The position numbers and the translations under genes are program-made. Shown one piece after another: positions 44,463 through 58,740 of a stretch of DNA of 64,000 bases; the stretch's first letter is position 1, and the number at the start of each line of letters is the position of its first letter. Under the pieces are notes generated by a model that worked only from the letters and a program-made list of their open reading frames with translations, was not told the origin of the DNA and did no database searches. Origin of the DNA: Erythrocercus mccallii (lineage: Eukaryota; Chordata; Aves; Passeriformes; Dicruridae). Location of the stretch: assembly GCA_013397435.1 (NCBI GenBank), contig VZRG01000288.1, forward strand, positions 222,349 through 286,348, written 5' to 3'.

Positions 44463-47400
44463 GTAAATGAATTGTCAGAATCCCCTTCTCCATTTTTAAC
44501 CTTGCAATGCAGACCCTTTACCAGTGATTTCTACAAGCTGACTCAAGCTGGCTGGATTGAAAACCAGATTTGAGGAACTTCTTCCCAGATGCTTGCACCT
44601 CAGGTTGAGCAGAACCCTGGAGAGCTCCTCCTCCCTGCGGCCTCCAGCTGCACTTCTGCGCAGGGCAGGGGTGCACAAGGACTGGAGGAAGCCACATGCA
44701 AATCAGAGCTGAGTGGTAACCAAATATGTCTAACCCAGGGGGAAGCTAGTAGGAGTGCAGAGCTAGTCAAAGGGAAGGGAGCAAATAAACTGGAACATAC
44801 AGGCCCTGGAATATTGGCATGTCAGAGGGCTGTGTATAGTAAATAAATAGAGATATGCATGTTTTAGCAAATTCCCCAGGGTGAAGCAAATAGGAGTGTG
44901 TTCAAAGAGTAATATTTGCTTTATACTGTCCTGTGAGCACAGGTTCAATATATACATTATGAAGTACATATAGGGTGGATGTTTGATCAAGGAATTTAAA
45001 CAATAACCTGAGTAATTGGCAGCATACACCAAATCCCATCAGTCTGGTCCCAATGCCAAGTTCCTTCTCACTATTACAATTTTGCAAGCAATTAAAATGG
45101 CTACTTAGCTACATTATGTTATTACAAGCAACATCACTTGTCAAGTATTTTAACTAGGAAAAGTGATGTTAGTTGTTGTGCATTACTACCCAGGTAAAAA
45201 TCATACCCCCGTGTTAAGCATGCACAACAATATACCATTAACCTGTTTAACATGATAGCTTGAAAGAGTGGTGTGTTTTTCTTTTACATTTCCACTACGT
45301 CCTCTGCTATCACTTCGCACATTATTTTTTTCTGCTATAAAGAGGATTCAATGATTTTGCAAACCAGTCTCATCCCTAGAATGCTATAATTTGACAATTT
45401 CAAGGCTTTTCAACACAAACGCTTGCATATATGTCATATATCGCATTGCAGATTTCATCCAATAGTTGAAAACGTACTCTCAATGCAGTATCATCTTATC
45501 AGTATTCTAGCACCATAAGCTTTCTCACTGCAAGCAGGGGACTGTTCATTACAATGAAACTGAAAATGGAATAACTGAAGGATTGATTTATATGACCTTC
45601 ACTCAGGAATGTTCTACTTCTGACATAATCTCTCTGACTGAAATCCTAAACACTGTATAATTTTGATTTATTACCCGTAAAAGAAGGAGCCTGAATCTGT
45701 TGATTAACAGAATACCTGGCATGAAAAGGAATGGTGCAAAAGCTCAGGAAGACTGCAAGAAAATGCAGATTGATCATGTGACTTTACTCCAAACATTGTC
45801 TCAGCCAGCAAATCCATGAATGGAGCTGAAAGCAAGTGGAAAAACATTATGCGGATGTTTTCACAAATCCACTCTTGTCACTCGGAAATCTCTCACAGTT
45901 ATATACATTTTATAGCAAAGATAAGAGCATCTTAGTAAGTTCAAGCATGAAAAAGTCTGTTTACTAAAGGCTGCAGGAAATGTTTATTAAACCAGCTAAT
46001 TTATGGCAAAACAGGGCCAGAACTCGATATACTCCACAAAAGGCTGCTTTACCAGGCAGCTGTTTCCCTCCCACACCAACAGTGTAACTCACTCTGTGCT
46101 ATTCTGTCCTCACATCTGCTCCCATGGGAGCTAGGAGAAGGCTTGTAAGGGTGTGAGGGCACACTAGGCCTGACTGCTCACAGGTGAAAGCTAGAGCAGT
46201 CCTACAATGTGCTGCTTAAAATTAACAGCTGATATCTTTAAAGCAAAGCAGCTAGATGTAAATCAAGTAGAATCTTCTTAAATTGAAAGGTGAATCAGGC
46301 TGGTTGTCACTTCTTGGATTTTTTTGGTGAGGTAAAGAGAGTAGTTAGAAGAAAGAGCAGATAAAAACTATTCACAACAAGCTAGTTGATAAATGTACAT
46401 TAAAAGCCCACTGAACACATGTTTACTGAACACAGTCTTAATGCCTTGCAGGAACTGAAATCAACAGGTCAGTTTAAAGCAGACAAAAAGAAATCTGCCC
46501 TCCACCTGTGCCTTTTTTCTGTTCTTAATGTTTGGTGAAATGATGAACGCTTGCCTCCTTTCCTCCCACACACTCAGCTCACAGTTCCCACTTAGCCATT
46601 TCCCTGTCCTATTTTAGACAAATCTTTATCTTATCATGCTGCTCCTGCAAATCCTTCTCCTCTAGAGCACTTAACATCCTCTTTCATAAAATCCACCTTT
46701 TACAAGTGGTACCTAATCAGTCTTACTTTATCCTAGCTAGGAAATGGAGGGGTTTATTTTAGAAAAAAAATTATTATTATTCAGTGAATTTTGTGGCTGG
46801 TATGAATTGTTTTATTCTGGCAGATGGTGGTCTCCTCTATGCAGGAACATTTGTCTGCTTCACTATACTGCACAATGCATATTATTCTTACCTATGAATG
46901 GGCCTGTTCCTTATTACTTCCAAAGATCAAACATTACACAATTCCTCCAGCATGGAGCTACAGGCTGAGCTACAGCTACTGCAGCCACTGTAAAAGCACT
47001 ACAGCCTCAGAAAGATTATTCCTTCCTTCCTGAATACGTTAGAGTGGATATACCAGGAATTAAATTTGTGCTTAGGGATAGCAGGAAGTGCCTGATTCTT
47101 TTGATGTACTTGCAGAAAGGGAGGGGGAAAAAAAAGAAAAAAGAAAAAAAAAAAACAAGTGGGAAAAGGAGGAGATAAAAAAGAGAAGATAAAATGATAA
47201 AAAGAAAAAAGAGAGACTTGGGTGGAATCATATTTAGGACATTTATTCCCTGAAATATATATGGACAATTTTCAAAGAAAATAAAGTATTTATATCAAAA
47301 ACTGTGTTCTACTAGAATGACATAAAAGCTTGTAAGCAGCAGACAAAAGAGAAAAAAACCATGAATATTATTTCTGTAATCAATTAGCATATCAACATGT

Positions 47401-50400
47401 AGGAATACAATACAGATAATATTTGATTCTTTGGACTAGAAAACTTAACATAAAGCCCAATTCTGCAAACCAGTCCTGGCATACTTGATTTTCAGCATGA
47501 GCTGTTTATTGAATTCTCAAATGAATGTATTTATCATTAGGAAAATCAAAACAGTAGAGGAAGTAATATAGTCTTAGATTTCCCAATGGTGAATTAATTA
47601 GCGGAGTCAATTCTGGCCCCAGCCTGGTATCTCGTCCACCAGACAACACTCGCTTCCCACTGTAATGACAGATGATTGTAACAGCTTAACAGTGTTTTGC
47701 CAGTGCTGGTAAAGCTGATAGGGATGGGAGTGAAGGGCAGCTTGGTATCTTCTACAACCAATGGCAAACTATTTAGTATGAGAGGTTAAGAACTACTTTA
47801 TTAGGATGATTATCATTACCCTCAACAAGAACTATAAAAAGCTCCAAGTCAAATGGTTCTGACTCACTTGTTGAAGGGTAATACCATCTGTGGAGGAAAT
47901 TCTGGATATGGGCTGTCACCAGTGGCTAATCCCCCTGGAACAGGTGCACAGCAGTTTGCCAGTCCCACATCACAGCAGGGCTGGGAGCCAGGGCATCCAG
48001 TTCACAAAAGAGATGCTCACTAGAAAGGAGATGGAACAAAAGAAGAAAGGGCCTGTCTTCATGTTTCTCCCAAGTGACTTCCACTTGTAGAGTTTTGGTG
48101 ACTAGAAAAATTTGGAAGCTATTCTCCACTCATTATGCATCAGCATTAATACCCTACTTGTCCTTCCTCAATAGCAAGTTCTCCTGGGCCACTGAAGCAG
48201 CTCTAGAGTGAAGTATTTTTGCAGACAGTATGCTTGCAATTGTAAATTCAACAGATTCTCTATAAACTGGTGACTGTTAATATAAAATATTTTAAAACAA
48301 AATGCCTAAGTACCAGGTCAGTCCAACCTATTAAGGTCAAAAACATTTGTCGAGTCCATTCAGGACAGAAGGCAGAAATATTCCAAAACTGACTTTCAAA
48401 TGAATGAACAAGGAATACAGACTCAAAATCTCAACTCTGGCAGACGCTGAACTCAGTGTCATTTGATCTGCAGTAGCACTTGGGTGTCTGAGTAGGTCTG
48501 CTGAAACAGAAGGAAACCATTCCCAAAAAGATTGTTCCGCTATTCCAAACTGGTAGCTTCTGAGTAAAAGAAAAATATTTTCTTACATTATAAGGAATAT
48601 AAATAAAATAACATAGTCTTTTCACTGAATAAGATAAACCTATTAAAAATTACATATTGCAGAGTTAGAAAGGACCCTATAATCAGACCTGCACTAGACA
48701 GACGAAAAGACTTCTTAAAGGGATTTTTTCCAATCTGTAATACAACACACCTTTCAATATAATATTTCTGTCCAATTAAAATTATTCTATGGATGGAGAA
48801 CCTATCATAGTTTTATTATGATTACAATTTATTGTAAACTTAATGTGTTTGTTATTAACCTGAGCTGTAAAAAATGTAAATACTAGTAATTATTAAACTT
48901 GAAAACAATGCAAAAAAGATAGCAAAAAAAGAGGGAAATTAAGCTGATTAAACGTCTGGTTCCCATTGATTGCCAATAGTATTAAATTAAGAGGTTATTT
49001 GACTGTCCTTTACAGCCAAGCTCGGCCACGCTCCATTCAATAACCAATAATTTATGTCTTTGAGTTAATAATAATTACAATAAAAATATTCCCCATTTTC
49101 TGGCATGCTGTGTTTATTTTAGGATATTAACACAGCAATCTAAATACAACACATAAAACTCCCTCAGGGTTTTCTGTCTCACATCCCAGACCTTCTGTTT
49201 CTTTATAAGCTTTAACAGTCACAGTTAGAAGAGATATAAATAGTCTGAAGCACAGGAGAATCTCTCTTCCCTGACAGAATCTTTATTTACAAGCTCTATG
49301 AACCTAAGCAGGTCAAACAGTCCCTTGCTGGCAGGTTAATAAGGCCCACCTGCCAAATAAACCCACCAGTGAACTCCACAGGGCCTACATAAATCCAAAG
49401 CACTTGGAACAAGATTTTCTCCTGAGGAATCATACTGAGATGAGATGCTTATGGTTCAAAAGGGGGTCATCTTTCAAACTCCAGAGTGCTTGTCTGCCTG
49501 GCAGACACACGAGTGTGCAAAAGGTTTGCAAAACCCACGGCTTTTACCTTCAGAAGGCACCATTATTTACCATTTATGTTTTAATATTGCTTACAAGACA
49601 CCACATGCTGAGGGCTTCTCTGCTGGTTCCATATGAACATGTAAGGCTTGTAAGTCTCTGCCCTTTGGACTTTTTAAAGGGCAAGTATAGTTGGGTCATA
49701 CATCTTTAAAATTATTCAAGAGTTAACATACAATTAATTAACAATGCCCTGAAAAGAAAGTGAAAGAATATGATAACTGGTTATTTAAACTGACCTGGAA
49801 ATTAATTCTCAGAAACCAAAGTAAGCTTTTAAATGAATATTGACAATTATCAAAGCGGAATTCTGTTCTGAGACATCAGCTGTTCGAACACAACTCTTGG
49901 GTAAATGTTTCCCATTGAATCAATGACTTCCTTATGTTCTTTCCTGAACACAGGCCCAGTAACTACCTCAGTGTGGGCATATCCACAGACTTCTGAAGAG
50001 GCCCACTCTCCATGTTTATATTGCATTGTAAAAAGCATCTCCAAGGCATCCTTCAGATTTCTGTTTGCTGTTCATACAGTCAGCAAAGTGGTAAATTCTG
50101 AGCATACACCTCATAATTTATTAGGATGGCACCAGGCAGATGAAGGCAGACAATGGATTGTAGCTGGGCAGCAGAAGCTTTCTGGCTTAAAACACTATAG
50201 CAGAACTCGTGAGCCACTCATGAAGGGAGCTGGTTTACCTTTGCACACCTGGCTGAGAACTGCAGGAATGCCTGAGATTCACAAACAGGTAAATGCCCCA
50301 GACTTAGAGGTGGCAAATGTAATCAGGAAGGGCAATATGCAGCTGGAGAGGCAGCCTGTGTGTAATGGGCAGGGATCACAGGTCCCACTCTAATGAGCCA

Positions 50401-53400
50401 GTGAACATCTGATGAAGTTCTTTCATTTACTGTGAGGGACATATCCATATGAGGCCTACAGGCTGCCTGCCTGTAAAAATCCTTGAGGACAGATTACAGG
50501 CAAATCAGGGAGCACATAAAAAAACCTTGCAGCTCTTCATTCCTGCAGGTCTACAGTGGACTAGACCAGAGTCCCCACAGGCACTGGGCATTACAGTGTA
50601 TTAGAGCATACATGATTGGGGCTGCAGAGACTACTTACTGATATGTACATTTATTTGCCAGAGTAATTCCAAATACAAGTCAAATATAACAGTTTTGCAA
50701 GCATAGGTAAAGAAAGGAACACATGTAGAATGTGCATTTAAGATGGTATGTTGTGCAAAGCACTTGGTTGCACTTTGAAGGCCTTGAATATGTTCCTTTG
50801 AAGGCTTTGAATGTCAGATTACCAGAGAGAATGCTCAGTTTCAGGATCCTGGTACTGCAGCTCTTGGTGATGTTATCAGTGGTGAACTTTTACTAAGAGG
50901 CAAAAGTACTTTTTCTGGGCCCTCTGAAGCACTTCTGGGCTGAGACAGAAGTTGGGGCTTTGAATCACAGGCCCCTTGATTCTGAATGCCATTTAAGTGC
51001 TTATCGCGACCTGTGGAACCAGGGCAAACAGCTTTGAAGAACCAGCTCAGAACCAGAAGATGCACGTAACATCACCCTTCAGCAAACACAACATGCCCAG
51101 TTGCTGTAGCAATTGCAAAAGGAGGAGTGTTCAATTCCCAGTGGCTTGTGTCCATGGGAATGATGCTATTCTTAGCACAGTGGTACTACAACCATGCCCA
51201 GCTTCAGCGTGAGACAACAGAGAGCGGGTGAATCTTCACGCAGGCAGTGTCCTACATCCTGGCCAAGCCCAGCACCTCTCTTCTCTGCTGGGTACATTCT
51301 TCATTTGAATCACAGTTTAATTCAGCTGCTCTAAATGCAGCTGAGACAGGCCAATATCTGGATGCAGATTTGGCACTGGAGCCAGAAGTGCCTCGGCAGG
51401 GTCAGTGCTGCGTGTAGGGCTGAGCTGCTGGCAGTGGAGCGCAGTGTGACTCCTGCAGGCAGCCCAGCAGCCCTTGCTGCCTGCCAGGGCTGGCTCACCA
51501 AGCAGGAGCCTCTCAGAGCTGCACCGGCTGGCACCGCGCGCGCTCTGGCTCATTAACAGTAACTGAAGCGAGCAAACAGAGCTTACAGCAGTGAGCACAT
51601 CCAGCTCCAGTGTAAGAACATTGTAAAATGCGCAAGAAACACATCCCACTCCTTTCAGTTTTCACAGCAGTGACAGCACAGGTGATAATTTGGCAGATAG
51701 GCCTGCATATGCAAACCTGCTCATCCTGTGCCTCACATGCAGTTGTTGCAGCCCTCATTTGTCAAGTACATTGCACATACTCAACACCAATGTAAAACAA
51801 GTGCTGAGCATCTTATATAAAGTCTCCAAACAGTTCTTGAAATTAGTGGCAATTTCTGAAAATGCCTGTCAGTGAGCATTTTTCTCAAGGCATATACACT
51901 GAGTAAATAGGATAGGATCACAACTACAATTTCTCAGTACAGGAAATTGCCAGTCACCAACATAATTAGAAACAGTTCATGTGATCAAATTAATCATTTA
52001 AAAAAAGAGCAATTACTGTTAACAGAATAATGGCATGCCTTAAAAAAGAATGAAATTAACCTTTAGGACCGACATAGTTACCCTCACCACTCTGTACTGA
52101 GGCAGCAAAGATTAATACATGTGCAAAATAAAACACTGCATTAGCATCTGCTGAAAACAGTAGTAGCATTATCTATCTGGCCTATTCAACCCTTAACAAA
52201 CTTTATTCTTCTGCCCCAGCAGAGAGTGGAAATATCAATAGTCACTTCTCTGCCAAAATCAAAAAGAATACCATTCTTCAAGACTTCCATTGCTACATAA
52301 CTTACCACATTGTGATTATCGCTGACCAATAATTACATGAAGATTAAGCATAAGTCAGCAATTTGAAATGCAGAAGAACTTAACATTCAAACCTATATTA
52401 CAGCTCCTCGAAAGCTAAGACTTGGCTTGTTAAGGCTAAAGCTTAACTCTGTAAGATCTAGAAACACATGCCAAACATATTGCAAAAAACTATATTTTTG
52501 CTCTGTTGTGCTAAACATTAATTCTGATAATAAATGTATTTTGAAATTTATACTTCTAAGTGAGATTATGTTTAGAAACAGAATAACACTATGCTATCAA
52601 TAGATAGCAGAGTTAATATATTTTGAATCCTCAAGCTGTGTGTTTCTACATAGATTAGATTTATTTTACCCTGAATGTCAGCAATGTTTAAATTAAGTCA
52701 TACTGATGGGGAAGATAATTAGAGACATATAACTTCTATAGATAAATTTATTGATTCACTGAAGTTACTTATACCAAGCTGAAGCACGTTAACTGCTGAG
52801 AATTGGTATACAGCTGGTTTTTATCATCCCAACACTGGAAAACAGCAGGGACATGCTCCTCAATTTTCCTTTCCCGTGGCCTCTGTCTTGCTCTGAAGAT
52901 GTATCCCACTCCCTCATGTGTTCAACTTTCCTCTTCCTTTTGCTCCCTCAATTACACTTCCCTTCCTACTGCTCAACACAAATGGTGCAAACACAAATAG
53001 ATATTTGCAACAAAAGTGACATTTATTCCATTCTTTTCCTATCTGAAAATACACCTGGTAAACAGGCAGGTGTAATTTGTAGTATGAAGAAGACTCACAT
53101 TTGTGTTTTTTCATCAGGTAATTATATTTTACTCTGATCAGCATTTAAGCTATAAACTGTAGCTGTACTTAAGATGTTCCTCATTTGCACAGGGACTAAT
53201 TCTATTTCAAATTCTCAAAGTAGATTATTTTCTTTTTTCCAAGAAATCAGCTTTCTATTAAAAAAATACCACTACTCCATTTTTATATGGGGTTATACTA
53301 AGTCTGAAAAGCCTGTACATTCTCATTTTCAAGATAACTTAAAAGTGATTCTAATATATGTCAAATTTTTCAAGTAACCATTTTCAATGAATTTTCATTC

Positions 53401-53540
53401 AAATTAATTAGCAAATATAAGTTTTCAAGTTCTCTAGAACTATTATCTCTAGAACTACTATCATTTTATGATGAATGTGCTACAATTGATATAAAATACT
53501 TTGAAACAGTGATTTTAAATTTCATGTTTCTCAATTCTAG
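44463..53540. other. Intergenic (part 2)
   Basis: AT-rich sequence with a polypurine tract at 47114-47218 and a GC-richer patch at 51380-51560. No gene or clear repeat family is recognised. Open frames of up to 162 codons lack support. Confidence 0.5.
47114..47218 (+). repeat. Polypurine tract
   Basis: About 105 bases almost entirely A and G on the plus strand, from GGGAGGGGGAAAAAAAAG to AGAAAAAAGAGAGA. It produces a spurious Phe/Leu-rich frame on the minus strand. Confidence 0.85.
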
Positions 53541-53669
53541 ATCAGCAGCTTCCAGCATACAATCTGCTGCATGGTCAAAGACATAAACACATACATGCGG
53601 ATAAAGACTTTTCTTAACAGTTGTGATGATACACGGACTGACATGCTGAAGATCACTGTCCATGTCTAG

Positions 53670-56600
53670 CTATACTGAACATAGCTAAGGATGGGTTCAG
53701 ATAGGATGAAAACAACGATTACGCTCTGTCAATCCAAAGAAAAACATGGACTGCTGGCCAAAGTCAGTGCACAGGTGATGAGCTGCCAGCAAGAAAGTGT
53801 AATGGTGATAGTAGGGATAACACTGAGCAGGTAGCTCTGCATCAATGCTACATCAAAACGGGACAATGGACAACATTAACTTTACCAGTGTATTCATGGT
53901 TTGAACTGTAATGTCTTCAGTGTTCACCCCTAAAATGTGGAAGAGTCTGAAACAAGAAAAAACTGCATCTGTAGATTCTATATGGCCTAATACAGTACTT
54001 ACCTCATTCAACACCTTAGTACAATAAACACTGCAAACATGCTGTACTGCTCTACTAATTTGGGAGTATCTCATTAACACATGGACTACATTTATGTAAC
54101 TTCAGTTTAGCACTACTTTGAGTTAACATTGCCACCAAGATAATCTGCATGCAGGAAAATACATACTAGGCACATTATTATATAAAATCCTAAAGCAAAA
54201 ATAAAAATGGGTACAAGAAAGGAATTTAGAAAACAATTAATCCTTAGCATCTATACAGGAGAGAAATATAGACACAAGGCTCCTGCCACAGAGATCTACA
54301 GTGAGATTAAACATGCTCTGTCTTTGCTGTTTGCCTTTGCCAGGGGAATGGCAAAGCTTCAGCACAGGGACTGCTGGTCCCCACCGCTTCTAATGGCAAC
54401 AAGTATCCCAAAATTTGCCCCACCCCCTTGTCAACAGCACTGACCAAGCTCTCCAAGAAGGGAGCTCTGCATTGTTGCACAGAGTAATGCCACACACACT
54501 GATTATTCCTGACCTCTGTCTCACAAAGTGAAACTGCAGCAACTGACTACAAGGCCTTGGCTTGTCCAGCACTCACTGTCTCTGCAGTGGCAACAAAACA
54601 AAACTTCCTTCACCTTCAGAGTTCCAGCATATGCCTAAAGCCAGGGGCACTGACTTCAGTTATTGCTGAACAAGTGATCTTGAAAAAGTGTTTGAATTGC
54701 AAATTGTCTTTCAGCCTAGTAACTAATTGATAATCTCCAAAATATTTAAATATTTCTAGGGCAGCATGCTACATTTATTTAAATGCCTTTGAGTTGAAAG
54801 AGGGGTATTAATTGTGATACTGTTTAACACAATATATCCATAAAAGTTGAAAGTAAGAAGCAATAAAATTTTAGTTATCAAATTAAACAGGAGTCACTAA
54901 TAAATTAATACTTTTATTTGCTCTAGTTGTGCATCTTTGATATTTCTGGATAGGCCATTGAAACCAAAACTACTAAAAAATATTGGCTAATTTAAAATCA
55001 CAGGGAAACATAATGAAAGAACAAAATCTCCAAGAGATTCAGCCGGGGAAATTGTGACTACTAGAAACTGATTAGAGGATGTTTCCTTCAACTCCTTCAA
55101 AGCTCTCCCTCAAGTGTAATGCAGCATGCCTGTGATTTGTCAGCACAAGCTTATTCTGCACTGCATATGCATTTACACCCTGAGAATTTAAAGCTTTTTT
55201 TAACTCAGTTTTCAGAAGTGTCATAACTATAGCCTCTTGCAAAGGACCAGCCTCTTTGTGTACTGCAGTGGAAAAATGAGGTATTTTTATCATCACAATA
55301 AGAGCTCAAAGAAACAGCCAATTGTTTTAAAAATTAAAAAACCTGCAAGCACAATTTTTATTTAAAGGGTCAAGACATTGGACAAGTTTGCACCAGTGTC
55401 TACATACAATATAAACCAGTAGTATTCCAGTTAAAGGTGTTAACTCCCAGCATAAGCTTTCCTGAAGATTGCATGGTGGGTTTATCAGGAGGTAATTACA
55501 CAGTTGCAAACCTTGGTCTCACAGACAAGGCCAGTGATCTACAGGAATTGTAAGAAGGAAGATTTGTCACCTTGACCATGATAACAAAATCCTTCCACTT
55601 ACACCTTAAAGAGCTGCCACAGAAGGCAAACATAGGAACTGTGTTATCTATAGGATATTATGCATTAGTGATAAGTGCAAAATGAAGATCTGTTTCTCTT
55701 TTGTAAGTCATACATAACAATGAATTTATATTATCAGGCCTGCACAAAGAATTTATTCCCAAGAGAACATAGATAAAGTATTTGTATCATGCAAATTATT
55801 GCTAATTAATGTTCCTTATGGAAGTTGGGGTTTTTTGGGGGAACAGAAAACACTCCAGCATACGTGGCATGCTATGTCCTTTCAGTACATTAGATTTATT
55901 GTTCATCTATGAAGAAAAGCAACTCTGTATATTCTCTAACGTAAACAACAGGATTCACATACTTGTGCTTCTATTTGTTTGTATTGATACTGGTGTCTCT
56001 GTTTTTAATCAGAAAGTATCTTTAGTTTTTCTGTGACTGCATTTAACTGAACTTTAGAAAAGAAGCTGGATAAAACTGTCATGACTCTTAAACCAAATTA
56101 GCTATTTTAAAATGTAACGGCACTTTCTCTTTAGAGCTGTAAACACTGACATTTGGAAACTAAATCTTGTTTGTCTAACACCTTAAAGATAGTGTGGGTT
56201 TTTTTTGTTTTTTTTTTTTTTTCACAGAAAGGCTGTAAAACAAGTTAAGGTACCTTTATCGCTGCAGACAGATCTCCTCCAGCCACCTTCAGCTTAAAGT
56301 TTTAATCAGCTAATGATTAAGATTTTCATTACTAAGTACTTAGCACTAAATTTGCACTGTTCAACTGCTAACTGCCATTCAGCCACCGTTAAACACTCAC
56401 CTAAAAACATCAACAAACTTTAACATATGAAATTAAGGATCACGTAAAAAATAAACAATCTGAGCCTTTCTGCAACAGATGGCCTAATTTCACCATTATC
56501 CATGAAGTATGATGGTGGTGTGTTCCCCTCCCTCAATTATCATCTGTTTACCTTTGGCAGGAGTTGCCATAGGTCCTTAGCTACCAGGCTAATACAGTAT

Positions 56601-57140
56601 CCATAGCACCGAGGAACTCTATTCTCCGCCTTGTACACAAACACAGGTTCTCAGTGCTCATAAATCCTTTATTAAACCACTGAAAGCTTGAAAAACCTGG
56701 CCATTACCTGCTTTACATTATCTGGTGCAATCGTTCATGAGAATATTTGTTCCTATTGTAACATGACGGATATTTAACGATTTGACCCCAAAAAGAAAAA
56801 AAAAAAAGCTGTGTTTTCAATAGGCAAATTGCAAGCACATGTACTTATTTTGATGCAATCTTAAGAAAAAAGAATAACCCAGGCCATACTTCCAGAAGAG
56901 ACAGCCGGGATAATTTGCAGCCAGGCACACTTCGGTTCTTACAACCATTCGACAGCCTCCAAATTGTGTGCAGTTGTACGGAAAGTCAAAACATTTGGCT
57001 TAAATCAGGATTTTCAGAAAGCGCACGTGTACGGTGGCTGAGGCCAGCGGTGAGGAGACCACTTTTCAGCCGGCCAGGAAGAGATAAATAATAATATAAA
57101 GATATTTAAAACTAAACGTTTTTCGCCGACCTCTGTATAT
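53670..57140. other. Intergenic (part 3), upstream of the second CpG island
   Basis: AT-rich, with a T-run at about 56199-56222. No gene or repeat family is recognised. Confidence 0.5.
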
Positions 57141-57413
57141 TCCCCTTCGGGGGAGGAGGGAGGTGGTTTAACGCGTTTTTGCGCACCTGGGGACGGCTCA
57201 CGGCCAGCATCCCCGTACGCCAGGAGAGATAAATAATAACAACAACATCAAGATGGTTTTAAAAAAGTTTTTCCCACCGGGGTGGGCGGACCCTGGACGC
57301 GCTCTCGCCCACCTAGGGGCGGTGAGCCAGGCTCCCCCGAGCGGGCTCGGCCCCACCTCGCCCCGTGGCCTTCCCTCCCCTGGCAGCCGGCCCGGGCTCC
57401 CCTCTCCGCCGGG

Positions 57414-57451
57414 CGGCCCCGCTCCCGGCCCCGCTCCCGGCCCCGCTCCCG
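57414..57451 (+). repeat. 12-base GC-rich tandem repeat abutting the gap
   Basis: Three copies of GGCCCCGCTCCC run directly into the assembly gap, so the array may be longer than shown. Confidence 0.85.
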
Positions 57452-57665
57452 NNNNNNNNNNNNNNNNNNNNNNNNNNNNNNNNNNNNNNNNNNNNNNNNN
57501 NNNNNNNNNNNNNNNNNNNNNNNNNNNNNNNNNNNNNNNNNNNNNNNNNNNNNNNNNNNNNNNNNNNNNNNNNNNNNNNNNNNNNNNNNNNNNNNNNNNN
57601 NNNNNNNNNNNNNNNNNNNNNNNNNNNNNNNNNNNNNNNNNNNNNNNNNNNNNNNNNNNNNNNNN
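57452..57665. other. Assembly gap (214 N)
   Basis: A run of N within the CpG island. Open frames that cross it are not real. Confidence 1.
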
Positions 57666-58740
57666 TTCGCGCTGGTTCTGGCCGGAGGAGGGGGCGGGGC
57701 CGCCGCGCAGGACCCGCCGGAGCCGCCGCCGCCGCTGTTGCCGCTGTGTCGCCTCGGCTCCCGCCGCTCCCCGGCACCGAGATACCGCCGCCGCCTCGCT
57801 CGGCTCCCCGGGGAGAAGGATGCGCTAGGGCACAGGTCGGTAGGCCGGGAGCGCGGCTGGCTCTCCCCCGCGGGAGGGGAGGAGGCACCCGGGGCACGTT
57901 CCCGCAGGCCCCGGGCGGGAGGCGGGAGCGGCGGGAGCGGCGGCGGCGAGGCTCGCCCGCCCGCAGGGATGCTGCCGCCCGGCCCCGCGCCTCGCTGCGG
58001 GCACCGGGAGCCCCCTCCTGGGCCGGGACCGCGGGTCCCGGCCGGCAAAAGCGCAGCGGAGGCGGCGTGGGGGACGGGGGGTTCCGTGGCGGCGCATCCG
58101 CGCCCCCCTCCCGCTCCGGCGCTTCCTCCGGGGACTCCCCCTCCGCCGATGCTCCGCTCCCCTCAAACTTACCGTCTCCATCTGCCCGGGCAGCCCGTAG
58201 CTCCCGTTTCCCCCTTTCCTGGAGGAGGGCTTTTTTTGTTCGCTCCCCCCTCCTCCTCCCGCTACCTGGCCCTCGCTGCGGGGCCGCGGGTCCCCCCGCC
58301 TGCCCCTCGGCCCCCCCCGGAGGCTGCCGCAGGATTTGTGCCGCTGGCTGGGCCTGACTCTTGGGTGGCGGAGGAGCGGAAAGGAGCGATGCCGAGCAGG
58401 AGTCCCGGCTGTTGCAGCTTCATCCTTTCCTCCCTGACCGCCTCCTCCTCCTCCTCCTTGGCGCTGCGGGAGGTCGGGGGCAGCATAAAGGGGTAAAGGA
58501 GAGGTGCCCACCCGTCCCACCTCCCTCCCCGGGGAATGGGGGATCAATCAGTGCAAATCAGAAAGAAAACCGGAGCGGGGGGACACGACCGATGGGAAGG
58601 GGAAAAAAACCCCTCCCCAGGATTTAAACCGCCCCCTTAAGGGGTAGTGAGGCTGCAAATGTCCTCCCCGTGGCGGTGAGGGTGTGGGGAGGTGGAGGCT
58701 GCTCCTGCCCCTTCCCGCCGGGTAGGACTGAGGTTGTACG

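Larger units (their letters stand above)
57140..58740 (+). promoter_or_regulatory. Large CpG island, probable NSD2 promoter and 5' UTR
   Basis: An abrupt 1.6 kb block of very GC- and CpG-rich sequence with CCG runs near 57717-57745. In vertebrates NSD2 (WHSC1, the H3K36 methyltransferase) lies next to LETM1 in divergent orientation, with an untranslated first exon, so this is the expected place for its start. The sequence itself shows no NSD2 coding exon. Possible donors include CACAG|GTCGGT at 57835 and AAAGGG|GTAAAG near 58491, but neither is compelling. The assignment rests on synteny. Confidence 0.5.

Noticed and set aside
49905..50393. 162-codon plus frame
   Set aside because: No recognisable homology. 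The part ending at a GTAAAT donor shows no third-position G+C bias (about 13/29), so it looks like chance.
57248..58496. Several open frames of 190-404 codons across the CpG island on both strands
   Set aside because: They run through the N gap and are Pro/Gly/Arg/Ala-rich frames caused by scarcity of stops in very GC-rich DNA. No NSD2 coding sequence is among them.
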